The notes under the pieces: model-generated
Seen by the model: the letters and a program-made list of their open reading frames with translations, nothing else
Database searches by the model: none
Told to the model about the DNA's origin: nothing
Position numbers and translations under genes: made by a program
Origin: Anisodus tanguticus
Lineage: Eukaryota > Streptophyta > Magnoliopsida > Solanales > Solanaceae
DNA: 64,000 nt
Direction: 5' to 3'
NCBI GenBank assembly: GCA_034509755.1
Contig: CM067541.1
Location: 6,932,001-6,996,000 of the forward strand
Part shown: piece after piece, positions 1 through 11,960 of the stretch
Position numbering within the stretch: the stretch's first letter is position 1
Layout of the letters: every line of letters starts with the position of its first letter

Positions 1-179
1 TGTATATTATGGATTGAAGAAATTTATTCATGCATGCATATATATATATATATATATATAAAAGAAGAAAAAACAAATTTGGCAAACTCCCACCAAACCC
101 CATATATATAGAACAAAAGAAGCTTAGCTAAAGTCTTGAAATAATTCATTTTCTTCTTCAACAAGTCCAAATTTGTGCC

Positions 180-527
180 ATGGAAGGACTTATTCCATTA
201 GTGTACAAGACCATTAAGAGAAGCAAAACTCGCCGGCGATATGAATATCTCTCTTTTGGTACTGCTAACACTTATAATATCGGAAATTTCTATCCAAATA
301 ATGGTTACATCGATAGTAATAAAGAGTATGAAATGTCATCAATTAATGATCAGAAGGTGGCTGGTGGTGGTAGTCAGGCGGAGAACAACGGTCATCGACG
401 GACGCAATCCCTCCATGTGGAATATATCGGTGGAGTGTCGCCGGAGGATAGTACTCCGGCGAAGGATAAACAACTTGTGAAATTCAGAAGTCACCGTAGA
501 ATGTTTTCATGTGTAACTGGTGGATGA
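180..527 (+). CDS. Small conserved plant protein of unknown function (115 aa)
   Basis: Single-exon reading frame with an ATG in a good plant context after an AT-rich leader. The protein is basic at its start (KTIKRSKTRRRYEYLS), has a Ser/Gly-rich middle, an RRTQSLHVEYIGG segment and an RSHRRMFSCVTGG tail. No signal peptide or membrane segment is visible. I recognise the general look of a short plant-only family (MEGLIPLVYK start, conserved SLHVEYI and RMFSC blocks) but no known function. The RTQS motif could be a phosphorylation site, which is inference. The leader has a diverged second copy near 6240-6320 without this coding region. Reality of the gene is likely because the conserved-looking blocks sit at both ends of the frame; function is unknown. 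Confidence 0.7.
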   Translation: MEGLIPLVYKTIKRSKTRRRYEYLSFGTANTYNIGNFYPNNGYIDSNKEYEMSSINDQKVAGGGSQAENNGHRRTQSLHVEYIGGVSPEDSTPAKDKQLVKFRSHRRMFSCVTGG

Positions 528-2200
528 AGAAGAAAAAGGAGTATAGCCTCGATACTATTGTTGGCTTTCAATTTGTTTTTCTATATATCTAATATTCAAA
601 AATTACTGGCTCGATTGAATCAAAATTGCGTCATGTAAGATTCACCAGAGAGGAAGTGCTTTTCCTCGAATTCGAGGTTGTTGGTAAATAAGGTTAGAGT
701 GATTCAAGTGCAGAGCTAGAATTAGCTACATGTTCGATAGAATTCAGCAGCTTTGATCAAAATTTTATATTTATCTTTAAGATATTTATATAATATATAT
801 AAATATTTTATTTAAAACTTAGTAAATTATCTTTTCGAAAATTTAAAATTCATAAACTCAAAATTCTAAATTTACCTCGTATCTGACATTCTAGGTGATT
901 GTTTTCAATTGTTTTTAGTTATATTATCTTCCATCCATAGGTATACCTGGAAAAAAGTATTGCATATTTGTGGTGAAAATTTTGATGTGTATAAATAATA
1001 TTCCCCAAAAGTGAGTCAAATTGGTCTTACTAGCAAGTCCCTCTTGTACATTGTAGAGTTAATGTTTAGAAGTTTAGTTTTGCAACAATGGTTTTCTTCT
1101 TATTCTTCTTGCTGCAGCTGCTTTTTTGGTTGTTAAAGTCCTCCGTGAATTTCCTAGCATCTACTGGTAAAATTGCTTTAATAAAAAAAACACAAATTCT
1201 TGACAATAATATACTTTCTCATTTCAGTTTATGTATCTTACTTTTTTTTGAGTTTGGTTAAAAGAATAATTTTTATATTTAGTACTAGCTTTTAAATTCT
1301 TACATCTCAGATGATATTTTTAACATCATAAGATTCTAGGGCATATTGGTAACTCATATATATTTTCAATTTAAGACCATATATTTCAAATATCTCCTTA
1401 ATTTTCTTAAATTTCGTGTCTAATCAAACAAAGACACATAAAATAAAACAAAGGGACTAATGACTTGGAACAAGTTTGTTTCATGAACCAACTGGATATG
1501 TAAAGTCTCAATGGTTGTTATTTTCGTAGCTAAAATGGGGTAGGTAGGTCACATTTAATTAGACTAATCTAATGTAACAACATTTGCTTGTTTATGGCTC
1601 TGTGTTCCCATACTATTTAAAGTCATTAGTGTTAGTGGCAGTCAATTTATATGCCCTTAATGGAAATTGGACACTTTCTCTAAGTCCAAGAAACGTAAGT
1701 GTGTCCATTGTATACATTTTATGTTTATCTAACTTCATGAAATTAGCAGTATAATTACTAATACTTTTTGCCTCATCATGGGTTCATATTGGGCATGATT
1801 TTTGCTAGCTGTTACATAATTTTTGTTGTTATATAATTACTTATTCTCGACAGACGTCTCCTGGGAATTTGATTCGTTGATAAGGAATTTTTTATGAGAA
1901 ATTCATCAAAAACATTACCGACGAGCAAATATTTGCATCATACCACGTATTATCTGATATTTGGAAGTGGTCTTACAGCAGATATCTTTAGTACTAGAGG
2001 TAATTAAGCAAAGTTTCTAGACGCATAGCTGTATTCAATATAATGGTCCCAAACAGATGATAACCATAAAGATTTATTGAAGTTTGAAGTGGAATTTTTC
2101 TCTAGGCAGGTAAGTCAATAATGTTATAAAGTGGAAGGCAAGTTCTCATGAAATTTCTCAAGAAAACAATTGATATATACTACTACAAGTTAAAGGGCAA
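528..2200. other. 3' flank and AT-rich intergenic DNA, no gene seen
   Basis: After the stop codon at 527 there is a likely 3' untranslated region, then AT-rich sequence with short open frames only. I see no convincing exon, tRNA or transposon end here. Confidence 0.5.
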
Positions 2201-2399
2201 AGGGCAACCCGGTACACTAAACTCCCTCTATGCGCGGAATCGGCGAAAAGTCCGGATTTCAAGGGTCTATCATACATAGTCTTACTGTACATTTCTGCAA
2301 AAGGTTATTTTTATGACTTGAACTCTTAATCTTCTGGTCATATGACGGCATAAATATGGGTTTCACATGTAACTATTTCTTTATCCACCTTTGTCCTCT
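2201..2399 (+). mobile_element. Decayed Au-type SINE
   Basis: The order of blocks matches the Au SINE consensus of plants: a GGCAACCCGGTACACTAA-like start, a CTATGCGCGGAATC block, an AAGGGTCTAT...AGTCTTAC block, a TTTCTGCAAAAGG block, then a pol III B-box-like GACTTGAACTC and GGTCATATGACGGCA. The same blocks occur at 12551-13982 and 35347-35508. The 3' end is diverged and its limit is approximate. No clear target duplication was found. Confidence 0.6.
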
Positions 2400-4089
2400 G
2401 TCTGGTGATTGAAAGTAGTTAGTAACTTAGTATGGTAAGCCTAAGACTAGGAGATAAACCTTGACTCTAATAAAGCAACCTCTTAACAACGTCAATCAGA
2501 CAACAAATTAAGAGATTAAATGGATCGGTTACTAAACCTATGTCCGTCCACGAGAGGAGATGAAGAATCCACTATTTGCAAATGTACAATACGGAAGAGA
2601 TAAAATTAGAGTAACGTTTTGAATAGATACCACGAAAAATGAACTTTACAAACTCACTCTAAAGAAGTTCGCACAATAGATTCCTATATTTCTTTTTCAA
2701 GAAAAATAAAGCCAAATATGGTATCCACATTTGTTAAAGTGGGCATTGGATCAGATGATGTTGCAGTTTGGGCCTAAGTCTGATGATGATCTAACATGAG
2801 GCCTAACATATGATAAAAGTTCGGGTGAATTGGACAAATAGGCTTTTTGTTTCGTTATTTAAAAAATATTTCCGATTTTGGTAACGGTTCAAAAATGGTC
2901 TTTTAAAGTTTAATATAAAAAATTGGACTAAAATATTCTTAAGTTGAGCGGTAGAGATAGTCAAGCAACATGATAAATGTTGTATGCAAGTTATGACTAA
3001 TCGATAGGATTTCATATTACTATATTCAACCTAGTTAGATTGTTGGATAACTCACAAATTTTATCTGATAGTCATGATTTCAAGTTTTTACTCATGGTAC
3101 CTTATTTAAACTATATATAGAAATAATTATTTGTTTTGTTTGCTAATTAAATATAATAAATGATCAAGAGATTAAAATTTGATAAAAGATTATTGGATTG
3201 GACTATCACTCATTGTGTAGCCCAACTAATAAACTTTGGTTCTTACATCAAATTGCATAAATTTGACCACTAGTGGAAATTTTATATAAACGTGGTCGAT
3301 TTGCCCGCAAAAAAATTACTTTTTCCTTTTTACGTGGCAATAATTGGTTTGATATTAAGACCAAAATTTTGATTTACATTATTTATTGCAAAGACGAAAA
3401 TGATTACCATTTACCAATTGAAAAGCATAGAAATAAGGATGTTAAAACATATATCTAGAATGAATGTGTCAAAGCGTATGTATTTGACCTGCCAACAACG
3501 TCTCTAGGTGTATATCTTGGAAAAATATATATTATATAATATAGAGTATTTGACAAATAAATTAAAGTACGTCAAGCATAAATATTAATTAACACTAAAA
3601 GGTCCCTTGCATACTTTTAATTTGCCACTTGCTGACAAATTCCTAGTAAGTATATATCTATGTTAAATGCCACAAATACTTGTTGATTAGGTAAACTAAA
3701 AAAAAAGAGCTACAAAACCTTTCTTTCTTTATAAAAAATTTCCACTCCAACATAAAAAAATACAAAAACTTGTTAGGTTGATGAGTGGCATTTTGTAGTA
3801 CACCTATAGTTGCTTAAAATTGACTCAATGACTAGTTGATTTTAAATTTTAAAAAAATGCAACAATTCCGTGGACTAGCTAAAAGAAATTAATTTTCTCG
3901 TACAGAAGCAGATTCAAAATTTAGAGACATGATGAGTTTAGAAGATGAAAGTATCAAATAAATTTACTTTTTAATTTATTAAATATATACACAATCGAAT
4001 CAAAATGTAGTAGTAGATCCATACATTTCTACTTAGTGGTCTCAAAAGTATTTTCCGAATAATGATGAACTTTATCCAAATTAAATTTC
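2400..4089. other. Intergenic AT-rich DNA, no gene seen
   Basis: Only short unsupported frames on both strands. No splice-linked coding homology and no complete transposon end was recognised. Confidence 0.45.
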
Positions 4090-5166
4090 TGTAGGATATT
4101 GTAAAGCAGTACGGGAAGTAAATAAATATTACAAGTGTTCGAAAGGATAAACAAATAGGCCAATGTTCAGAACTGCCGCAAGCTTGTTGTGTCTTGAATC
4201 TTGATAACCTGAAATCAAGAAACGCTAAATCTGGATGGTTACAACTGTGTCGAGTGATTGCACTCTGTCCTTAAGACAAGATTGCCCCGTATATATGCTT
4301 TTACGTTAACGGGCAATAGTCTCCCAAGATAAAATAACACTTTAATCTCAACACTACAAAGCAAATAGGTTGAGTCTGACGAAGAAAACAAACACGAATC
4401 GACTTGCTGAAGAAATGGAAAAGGAAGGAAGAATTTCTATTTGTCGTCCCAACGTTACTGCTCACGCTTTGGACTATGTTTTACTCTTTTGTTTGTCTCT
4501 GTGTATATATTTCTGTCTCTCTTTACAATATGTGGGTGTTTCGTTTTTGGTCTATATTTCTGTCATGTTATTGAGCCAAAAAGGCATCAATATATAGCAT
4601 GGAAGAGGGACTCCTCAACTGCCAAAACAAGGTTGTTAATAGCCATTAGTGGGGCTGTTTATGGTCATTGAAGGAGGGTTGTTTATGGAGGAGTTAACAG
4701 CCAAGTAATGGCTGGTTAATGCTCCAAAAAATAGCCCAATCGGTAGGCAGCCGAATCGACCCGCATCCCGTGACCGGGCGGGCGGCGGCGGCGGCGGCGC
4801 ACGTGTGGGCTTAGCCTTGAATCCAAGCACATCTAGGTCCTCTCTCCTTTAAACACATGGGGTACCCCTTGGGGTCCCAAACCCTTAACCACTTTAGAGA
4901 CTTATAAAGAGAGCAATTCTTCATTTTCCCACCGATGTGGTAGATTTGTCCCACACCATATTTTCATGCCTCAAACACTTTAATTCGTGGACCAATATCT
5001 CTTTCATTTCTCAACGAAATTTGATGATTCTTGGCCCTACGGTCACCTACTCACTTAGTAGATTATGCATGTGAGAAGAGACAAAGCCTCCAACATGCGG
5101 AACACTAGTGTTTAATTCATTAAATATGGGTGGACGCACCTCCCCGCCAAAGGCAAATTTCCAACA
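4090..5166 (-). mobile_element. Solo LTR (copy A) with 5-bp target duplication
   Basis: On the minus strand the element runs from TGTTGGAAATTTGCC (at 5166) to TATCCTACA (at 4090). It is flanked on both sides by the 5-bp duplication ATTTC (4085-4089 and 5167-5171). It is co-linear with copies at 12660-13905 and 62677-63882, sharing the opening block, a CGG-rich tract, a TATATATTGAGCC block like an LTR TATA region, and a downstream block with ATTGCCCG...CGGGGCAAT. No internal retroelement genes flank it, so it is a solo LTR left by recombination between two LTRs. A related LTR at 7917 adjoins a Copia-type gag, which suggests a Ty1/Copia source. Confidence 0.88.
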
Positions 5167-5171
5167 ATTTC

Positions 5172-6239
5172 ATTCAAAAATAACTTGATTATGTTGCATT
5201 TGATATAGTAATACTAAAAACAAAAGATATAGTAATACTTACATAGTATCTCAAGCAGTTAAAATTACTTTTCCTTCTCTAATTAATATGAAGTTTATCC
5301 TATCATATCTTCTAAAATTTGCATCACCAATCTTTTATATGGTGAAAAATCCCAAGAGATTAGGTTCTTCTTAATTTAAGGCAAAATTATTAATTTTTCT
5401 CTCCATTTCATTTTGGCACAAAATGCTCACTGTTAATTAATAGCGCAAAAATATTTTCACACTCGCCAAATAGATAAAAAAATTATACTTAACAATTGCT
5501 CCAACTTGAATGGAAAATGATTAATTTTATCCCCCAATTATTTAAAATGGACAAATTTGTCTTCGCAAAATTGGCTCTTTTCCCTTAATTAAATATGATA
5601 GAATATGCACAAATAAACACTCCAAATCAATATGCTTTAATTGATAAAATTGACTTAATTACAAAGAAAGAAGTCAATCTTTAATTCAAATAGTGTCGCT
5701 CTTCATGTTCACAATTTTTCTCTATATCTAAAATAAATAAGTGAATAAATACAAGAACATAATATGATTGTGGGCAACTGGCAAGATGCACAAAATCAAT
5801 ATAAACACATGTAAGTTGTGTAAAAATTTATTCGCATTCCATACCCAGTTATAAGTAGATGTCTAGTATATGTTTGGACGTAAAATTTTTAATAATTAAT
5901 ATACATTATTGCTTTATTAAATTATTAAATTATAATAAATTTATATAATTCGGTGTAAATAAATAAGTATTTAACTGACGTGGTGGCTAACTCCTTTCAA
6001 TGTAGGAAACATGACGTCATCTATTTATTTTTTTTAAATGCAAAGAACATGACGTCTGCCAACTCATTTCAATGTAGGAAAAACAAAACGACCACATATT
6101 TTAACTATTACTATACGCTAATATTGGTGGGTGTATTTTAACCTATTCCAATAAGTAATTTGTTTTATTTCTAAAATTCTAGAGATAATTTAATAATATA
6201 AAAAAATATTTATATTACCAATATATATAACTTAAACTC
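5172..6239. other. Intergenic AT-rich DNA, no gene seen
   Basis: No coding frame or transposon end could be supported. The stretch is AT-rich with short poly-A and poly-T runs. Confidence 0.4.
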
Positions 6240-6320
6240 AACAAAACTTGGCAATCTCTCCAACCAAACCCCATAACAAAAGAATCCAAAGTCTTGAAAT
6301 AATTCATTTTCTTCTCTCCT
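6240..6320 (+). other. Duplicated 5' leader without its coding region
   Basis: This stretch repeats the leader of the gene at 180: the blocks CCAACCAAACCCCAT, then AAGTCTTGAAATAATTCATT and TTCTTCTC, occur in the same order at about 80-165. No equivalent of the MEGLIPLVYK frame follows. It looks like a truncated or transduced copy of a promoter and leader. Confidence 0.6.
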
Positions 6321-6953
6321 TCCTTGTCATTTATTCATTTGTTTATTTGTGAGATTAGTTTAGTTGTGAAATTAAAAAGATAGAATTACAAAAGAAATTT
6401 GGTTTCAAATGCTATAGCCTATAGCCTGTTAAAAATCTACAAGTTTCAAAAGTTTAATAACTATATAAATATTATGATATATTTAAAATCATAATTTTCA
6501 AGAGTATTTCATTTTTTAAATTTTGTACAAAATTAAATTGTGACAAATAAATTGAAACAGAAGGAGTAGTTAAGTTGTTCCACTGCAAGTCTTTCACATA
6601 TGTATGCGAGTTCAATTCTCACTATTTCAATTTTCCTTTTCTCTTCCTGATTCCAAAGTATTAGAATTAAGAAGAAAAAATAGCGACACCTAATAGATTC
6701 CATTGAGATTAGCTTAAATACTAAAAATGAAGGCAAGTTGCACAAAACAGTCCAAAGTTCCAAATAAGTAATACTAATCACGAATACAGGCATTAAAAAT
6801 ATCTATATCACGATTTTTTTTTTTTTTTTTTTTTGTTGATATCTATATCACGATTTAATTTGACTAACTTAGGATGTTAATTTATAAGAGCATATTAGCT
6901 TTCTTTTAGGGAAAAACTGTGTGAATACTTGCAGTTTCTCTTGTATTAAAACA

Positions 6954-6969
6954 GGGGGGGGGGGGGGGG
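6954..6969. repeat. Run of 16 G
   Basis: A homopolymer of 16 G in otherwise AT-rich DNA. A 22-G run occurs at 24757-24778. Exact lengths of such runs are error-prone in assemblies. Confidence 0.8.
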
Positions 6970-7139
6970 ATACAAACTCAAAAAAATTAGGAAAAAAAAA
7001 CTTAGTTTGTTGGAGTGTTTGGACTATCAAAAAATAATGGAGGTTTTGGACCAAATTAAACAGTATTACAGACTCAATTACGGCTATTATATCTATTCAC
7101 TTAGTGGGAATTTTATTTTCATCTAATATCCAATCATAG

Positions 7140-7640
7140 CATATAGTATTGTATAGGGTAGAAACGTCGGCATACACAAGAAGCTTGGCAGTTTCGGAAA
7201 TTCCAACGGCTCCAAAGGATCTCTACAGCTGTTCTCCACTCCCAATAACTCTCATCACATTAGTCATCCTAGATCAGAGTGTCGCGGCGCGTATGGGCAC
7301 TGACGTCGGGGTGCTCAAGTCGTCATAACTTTAGGGGCATAATAGTCTGAGTTTTGTCTTATATATGCAAGACTTAGAAGAGAATGAAGATTCATTGTAT
7401 TCTCTCTAAGCTCACACTTGTAACCTAAATCTCTCTCGAGCCTATTTACCATTCACAACTCTTGTTCTTGTTCGATTCACGACTTATTTTTAGATCTAAC
7501 TAATTTGTTCATTTTACTTGCTTATTTTCATATTTTACTTGTATTTTAGTCTTGCATACCCGAAACTTAGCTAGCAACTCCGGACTCATTTAAGAGGATC
7601 TTCGAATCGGATACAACATACTTGTCTTTAAACCCTTGAA
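7140..7640 (+). mobile_element. Possible LTR fragment of another retrotransposon
   Basis: The stretch has LTR-like features: a TTATATATGCAAGACTTAG core resembling a TATA region and transcript start, followed by a long pyrimidine-rich leader. No paired LTR, primer site or target duplication was found, so this is a weak call. Confidence 0.3.
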
Positions 7641-7916
7641 TACAAATCTCTAACTGTATTTTTTGTTAGAATCATTTTCACCGGAAAATAAGTATACATA
7701 AAAAAAAATCCTAACTAAACGCATCTTGTCTCGTATTGATACTAGCAAATGCACTACACTGTCTACATAAACTATTTCCGCAAATGTTCTGTATTTAGGC
7801 TGCTAACTTTCTTTATTGGCAATTAACTAATCTTTTTTTGTAATATTATATGGACTAAGACTTAGTAGCACACGTTTTTAATTCTAAATATTTTGTACTT
7901 CTATTAGCCAAAGGTT

Positions 7917-8767
7917 TGTTGGAAATTTACTAATGTGGAATTAAATTTATCACATTATTTATGACTCGAACAATTGGGGCTCCGCATGTCGGAAACGTCG
8001 TTTCCACACACGTGTACACGTAGTGCCAAGTATCGTAAATTTCATTAGTGAAAGAGATATTGGTACATACGTAATACATTTGAGACATAGAATGATGGAC
8101 GGTTATTGGCCAAATGACAAGTATTCCACGTTGGTAAACGAAGGAAGAAGTGTACGAAGTGTAAGATGAAACGAGTCAGAAATCGCCGCGGAGACGTGAA
8201 GGGCCGCGGCGCAACACCGTCGGAGCCTCGGCGCTTCGGAGGGCTGCGACGGGAAGATGGAAAGTTCTGACTTTTGGGCTGGTTTTGGAACATTGAATCT
8301 CTATTATTTGGCACATGAATTCATCCATTATTTGGCTGAATATAACCCCTCAATAAGTGTCATTACATGGCTATTGAAGGCCATTAGTTGGCTAGTTGAG
8401 GGGTCATTTTCTTACACTATAAATTGAGGCATTAGCTCAATTGTTCAACACTTAGAAATTTTTTGAAATCTTCTTCTTCCTCTCTAGCAAGTTTTCTATA
8501 TTCAAAGTTCTTCAAGAGTAACACTTGAGTTTCCTTTGCTCATTTGTTAGTTGTTGCTGTATCTTGGGAGATTATTGCCCACGAAAGTAAAATGATATAT
8601 ATGGGACAATCTTGTCTTAAAGACAGAGTGTCATCACTCGACTCAGCAAATCACAAGGAGTTTGTATCGTTCTTGATTCCAGTTTGTTGTAATCTTTAGT
8701 TTATCCTTTCTAGAAATCTATAATATTTACTTACTTCCCGTTTTCCGCAATTGTTGTAACCCCACAA
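7917..8767 (+). mobile_element. LTR (copy D), diverged, upstream of Copia gag
   Basis: It starts TGTTGGAAATTTAC and ends CCCCACA. It shares with the three solo LTRs the opening block, the GAAAGAGATATTGGT block, the ATTACATGGCTATTGAAGG region, a TATAAATTGAGGC block and the downstream hairpin block (8574-8610). It is followed after about 35 bp by a gag reading frame, so it is read as the 5' LTR of a truncated Ty1/Copia element. No tRNA primer site is recognisable at the junction and no second LTR follows. It is shorter (about 851 bp) and more diverged than copies A-C. Confidence 0.7.
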
Positions 8768-8801
8768 TTTTAAGACAAGATTGTTGTAAGTGCTTGGAAA
8801 G

Positions 8802-9668
8802 ATGACTGGAAGACAACAACTCGCTTCTGATACTGCTGTTGCTACTCAAGGCAACCCCTCTTCCTTCCCCACTGCTGCTCAAGGCACACCCAATGCATTC
8901 ATTGTTGCTCAAGGCACATCCAACGTCTTTCATGCTGCTCAAGGGAACATTACAGTTCTTTCACCCTCTGGATTCCACCATGAACGCCCAGAAAAGTTCA
9001 TTGGCTCCAACTTCAAGAGATGGCAGCAGAAGATGTTGTTTTATCTGACTGTTATGAGAATGACTCATTTTCTAACAAAAGATCCTCCACAAGCTGGAGA
9101 TAAAGTGGACCCTCAGCCTAATTAAACGGCTGAAGGGGGCCAAGGTATCCATGTCGTTAATGACATGAAGATGGTTCTTGATGCATGGAGTCACAGTGAC
9201 TTCATGTGTAAGAACTATATTTTGAACTTTCTGTCAGACCCACTCTACACGGTGTATTGCACCGTAGGCACTGTCAAAGAGTTATTGGAAAAACTGCAGA
9301 AGAAGTACAACGCACAAGATGCTAGTACGAAGAAATTCATCGCTGGGAAATTCCTGAAATTTCAAATGGTTGATAGCAAAACTGTGATGTCCCAAGTTCA
9401 GGAATTCCAAATGATTCTACATCACCTGGATTTGAAAGGTATGAAACCAAATGAGCAGTTTTTGGTTGAATCACTAATTGAGAAGTTACCTCCCTCGTGG
9501 AATGAGTTTATGAGTTACTTAAAATTCAAGACAAAGAAAATGACCTTTGAGGAACTTACGCAATCCTCCTCCTTTAGGTCTCGGGACCGGCAATGCAAGC
9601 AAACTCACACAAGCGAAGTTTTTCATACTCCCTTCATCCCAATTTATGTAGCACCTTTCAGATTTTGA
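8802..9668 (+). pseudogene. Broken Ty1/Copia gag fragment
   Basis: From the ATG at 8802 the frame gives an N-terminal Ala/Gln/Ser-rich stretch, then the Copia gag landmark KFIGSNFKRWQQKMLFYL. A TAA stop at 9123-9125 interrupts it. The same frame then continues with a UBN2-type gag segment (LLEKLQKKYNAQDASTKKF, EQFLVESLIEKLPPSWNEF, MTFEELTQ). Homology ends near 9570; no zinc knuckle, protease, integrase or reverse transcriptase follows. The element is dead: a nonsense codon plus a 3' truncation. The remaining frame to 9668 is not gag-like and may include the start of a Stowaway-like repeat (CTCCCTTCATCCCA at about 9630). Confidence 0.85.
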
Positions 9669-10045
9669 GATGTAATTCTTTTCATCTATATATCTTTTAA
9701 ATATTTTAAATTTTCAATTATTGTGACTTATATAGTACAGTGTTTTTTACGTAGTTTTTAAATATGTAAATTTTATTTTTAAAAACTTAAAAATTCTGTA
9801 GCCAAATTCACAATCAAAGAGCAGATGAAATTCTATTGTGGGTGGTTGGCTCAATAAAGGTGGAATACTAACGAGTGAGGGTAGACTTTTTTACCAAAAA
9901 CCTTTCCACTGCCCTTCTTTCTAGCACCGTGCTTTGCTTTATAGTGAAAAGCAATTTGTCACATAAATTGGGACACAAGGGTAGTAGACAAACTGAATTG
10001 AATTATTTATATGTGCATGGACAGAGAAGGGGAAAAGAAACTTAC

Positions 10046-10113
10046 ATCATCAAAGAATAGGGCGAAACCATTAGAAGCAGAAGTATCAATAGCAAGTCTT
10101 CTCTATTCTCCAT
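10046..10113 (-). pseudogene. PARG N-terminal relic, copy 1 (internally deleted)
   Basis: The minus strand opens with ATG at 10113 and MENREDL, the start typical of plant poly(ADP-ribose) glycohydrolase, which removes poly(ADP-ribose) from proteins. It then jumps, with a frame change, to DTSASNGFALFFDD and a GTAAG donor. The roughly 60 residues between these two points, present in copy 2, are missing. Flanks on both sides match copy 2, so promoter, exon 1 and the start of intron 1 were duplicated together. It cannot code for a full protein. The family identity rests on my memory of the Arabidopsis PARG1 N terminus. Confidence 0.65.
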
Positions 10114-11141
10114 TAGAAGACCTTTTCTTTTATAAGTTCCGAACTCTATAATATTATAGAGTAATGAGTTCACTTTTTATAAGTTTCAACTCCAGTATTT
10201 ACCTAACCTAAAATTCATGATAGATCCTAAAATTTTAACTATATATATACTTCCGTCCAATTTATGTAGCATTCTAAACTTTTAAAAATATTTTTAGGCT
10301 TGAGACTGACAATGTGAACAAGACAAGTCCGTCCAAATTTTATCTCAAATGTTCCTAGTGTTTAGGTCCCATAACGGATGCAAATGCATTAATTGACTCC
10401 AAAGATAACCTTCTAATTATTATTGTTATTCACCGCACTATTCTCGCCTTCTTCACCGCATTGTTCATTTCCTGCAAGAATAGTAGAATCCAATTTCAGT
10501 TGTTCCTCTAATGATTGTGTTGCAGGGATGTTTGACACAGTTTGTATATGGGCTCCTACCTGTGGATGTTGAGGCACCAGTAGCTAATGTTCTTCTATCT
10601 ATTTTTTCAGAAGCTGACGTTTTTCAGTTGACCGCATAGAACTAGCTAGAACAGTTGTTTCTCTAGCAGACAAAAAAAAATCTCACCTGAAAAGTCTGAT
10701 GGGTTATGGTGAGATTTTTTTATAGGATTTGGTATTTATACCTTCCACTAAAAAGTCACACAAAATCCTAATTAAAAAAATCTTTCGAAATTAGCAAGTT
10801 TTTGAATATCAAAAGACTTTTTGTTACTTATTTAAAATACTGATTGAATAACACTAGATTTGGACACCCTCTTTAAAAAATCCTAATAGTCTTGATTAAA
10901 TAACACAAAACTTGTTTAGATTATTTAAAAGTCTTAATTGAATAACACAAGACTTGTTTATCCCAAAATAATCTTTTAAAATACTAATTGAATACACCCC
11001 TTAAAGCTAAATTTTAGAAAAAAACTTTTACGGCTTGAGACAGACAATGTGAGCAAGTTAATATAGACTGAGTTTTTCATCATAAACGGACCGAATTGAA
11101 TAATTCACGTGCATGGATAGAGAAGGGAAAAAGAATCTTAC

Positions 11142-11673
11142 ATCATCGAAGAATAGGGCGAAACCATTAGAAGCAGAAGCATCACAAAAATCGGGGAGGT
11201 TGAGAGAATTTCGAATATCAAAAATGGAGATGAAGAGGACTTCGCCGGAGTTAACGTTGTTGTGATGAGGACCTTTAGAGAGAGCTTTAAGTGCTTCAAC
11301 TACCGGCGGTGGCCACAAAAGTGAAGATGATCGTGAAGAGAATGAATCTAAAAGCTAGCTCGATTATTGTACAAAGTCCATATAATTAGTCCAAATTCTC
11401 ATTCCAATAAAGGATTATTGTCCAAGTACATTCCATTTTCGATGTCCCGTTAACTAGAGCGTGGTATAATTTGGGAAATATCTGTAAACAAAGACTTGAA
11501 ATAGGTCGTTCTGATATCATAATATATTGGGTATAACCCAATATCAAAAGCGCCCGAAGGATTGTTCATATAACGAGTTTAAATTCTCATTTCATTTTTT
11601 ATTTGGACTTAACATGGAGTGAAAGGGGCAATAAAGTAAGGATTGACTTCAAGTCTTCTCTGCGCGTCTCCAT
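11142..11673 (-). pseudogene. PARG N-terminal relic, copy 2 (interrupted)
   Basis: On the minus strand ATG at 11673 gives METRREDLKSILTLLPLSL. After about 280 bp of unrelated sequence the homology resumes at about 11345 with FSSRSSSLLWPPPVVEALKA, then VNSGEVLFISIFDIRNSL and SASNGFALFFDD, ending at a GTAAG donor (exon end 11142). This is the first exon of a plant PARG gene broken by an insertion. No later PARG exons (macrodomain-like catalytic core with the GGG-EE signature) were found leftward. It is a gene fragment, not a working gene. Confidence 0.75.
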
Positions 11674-11960
11674 TTGCAAGTCCTTCTCTTTTACAAGTTC
11701 AGAAACTCTATAATATTATAGAGTAATGAGTTCACTTTTTATAAGTATCTTACCTAACCTAAATTTCATGATAGATGTAGAGGACGACTCAATAAATTAT
11801 ATGGCCTAAATTTTAAAAAGATATTTAAATTTGGGACTGGGACGATAGATCCTAAAATTTTGACTATATACTCCTTTCGTCCAACTCAATAAATTACGTG
11901 GCTTAAAGCTAACTTTTAATAGATGTCTTTAGTCTTGGACGGGCAATGTGACCAATCTCA

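Larger units (their letters stand above)
9985..11780 (-). repeat. Tandem duplication around PARG exon 1 relics
   Basis: Two co-linear blocks repeat. The intron side at 9985-10090 matches 11090-11180 (TGCATGGA.AGAGAAGGG, AATAGGGCGAAACCATTAG). The upstream side at 10111-10230 matches 11671-11780 (TCTATAATATTATAGA palindrome, AATGAGTTCACTTTTTATAA). This implies duplication of a unit of about 1.5 kb including putative promoter sequence. Confidence 0.7.

Noticed and set aside
6567..6625. Possible tRNA-like sequence with GAGTTCAATTCTC
   Set aside because: The B-box-like stretch is imperfect and no cloverleaf can be built; at most an old SINE trace.
8045..8314. 89-codon minus-strand frame
   Set aside because: It lies wholly inside LTR copy D and is the antisense of LTR sequence; no domain is visible.
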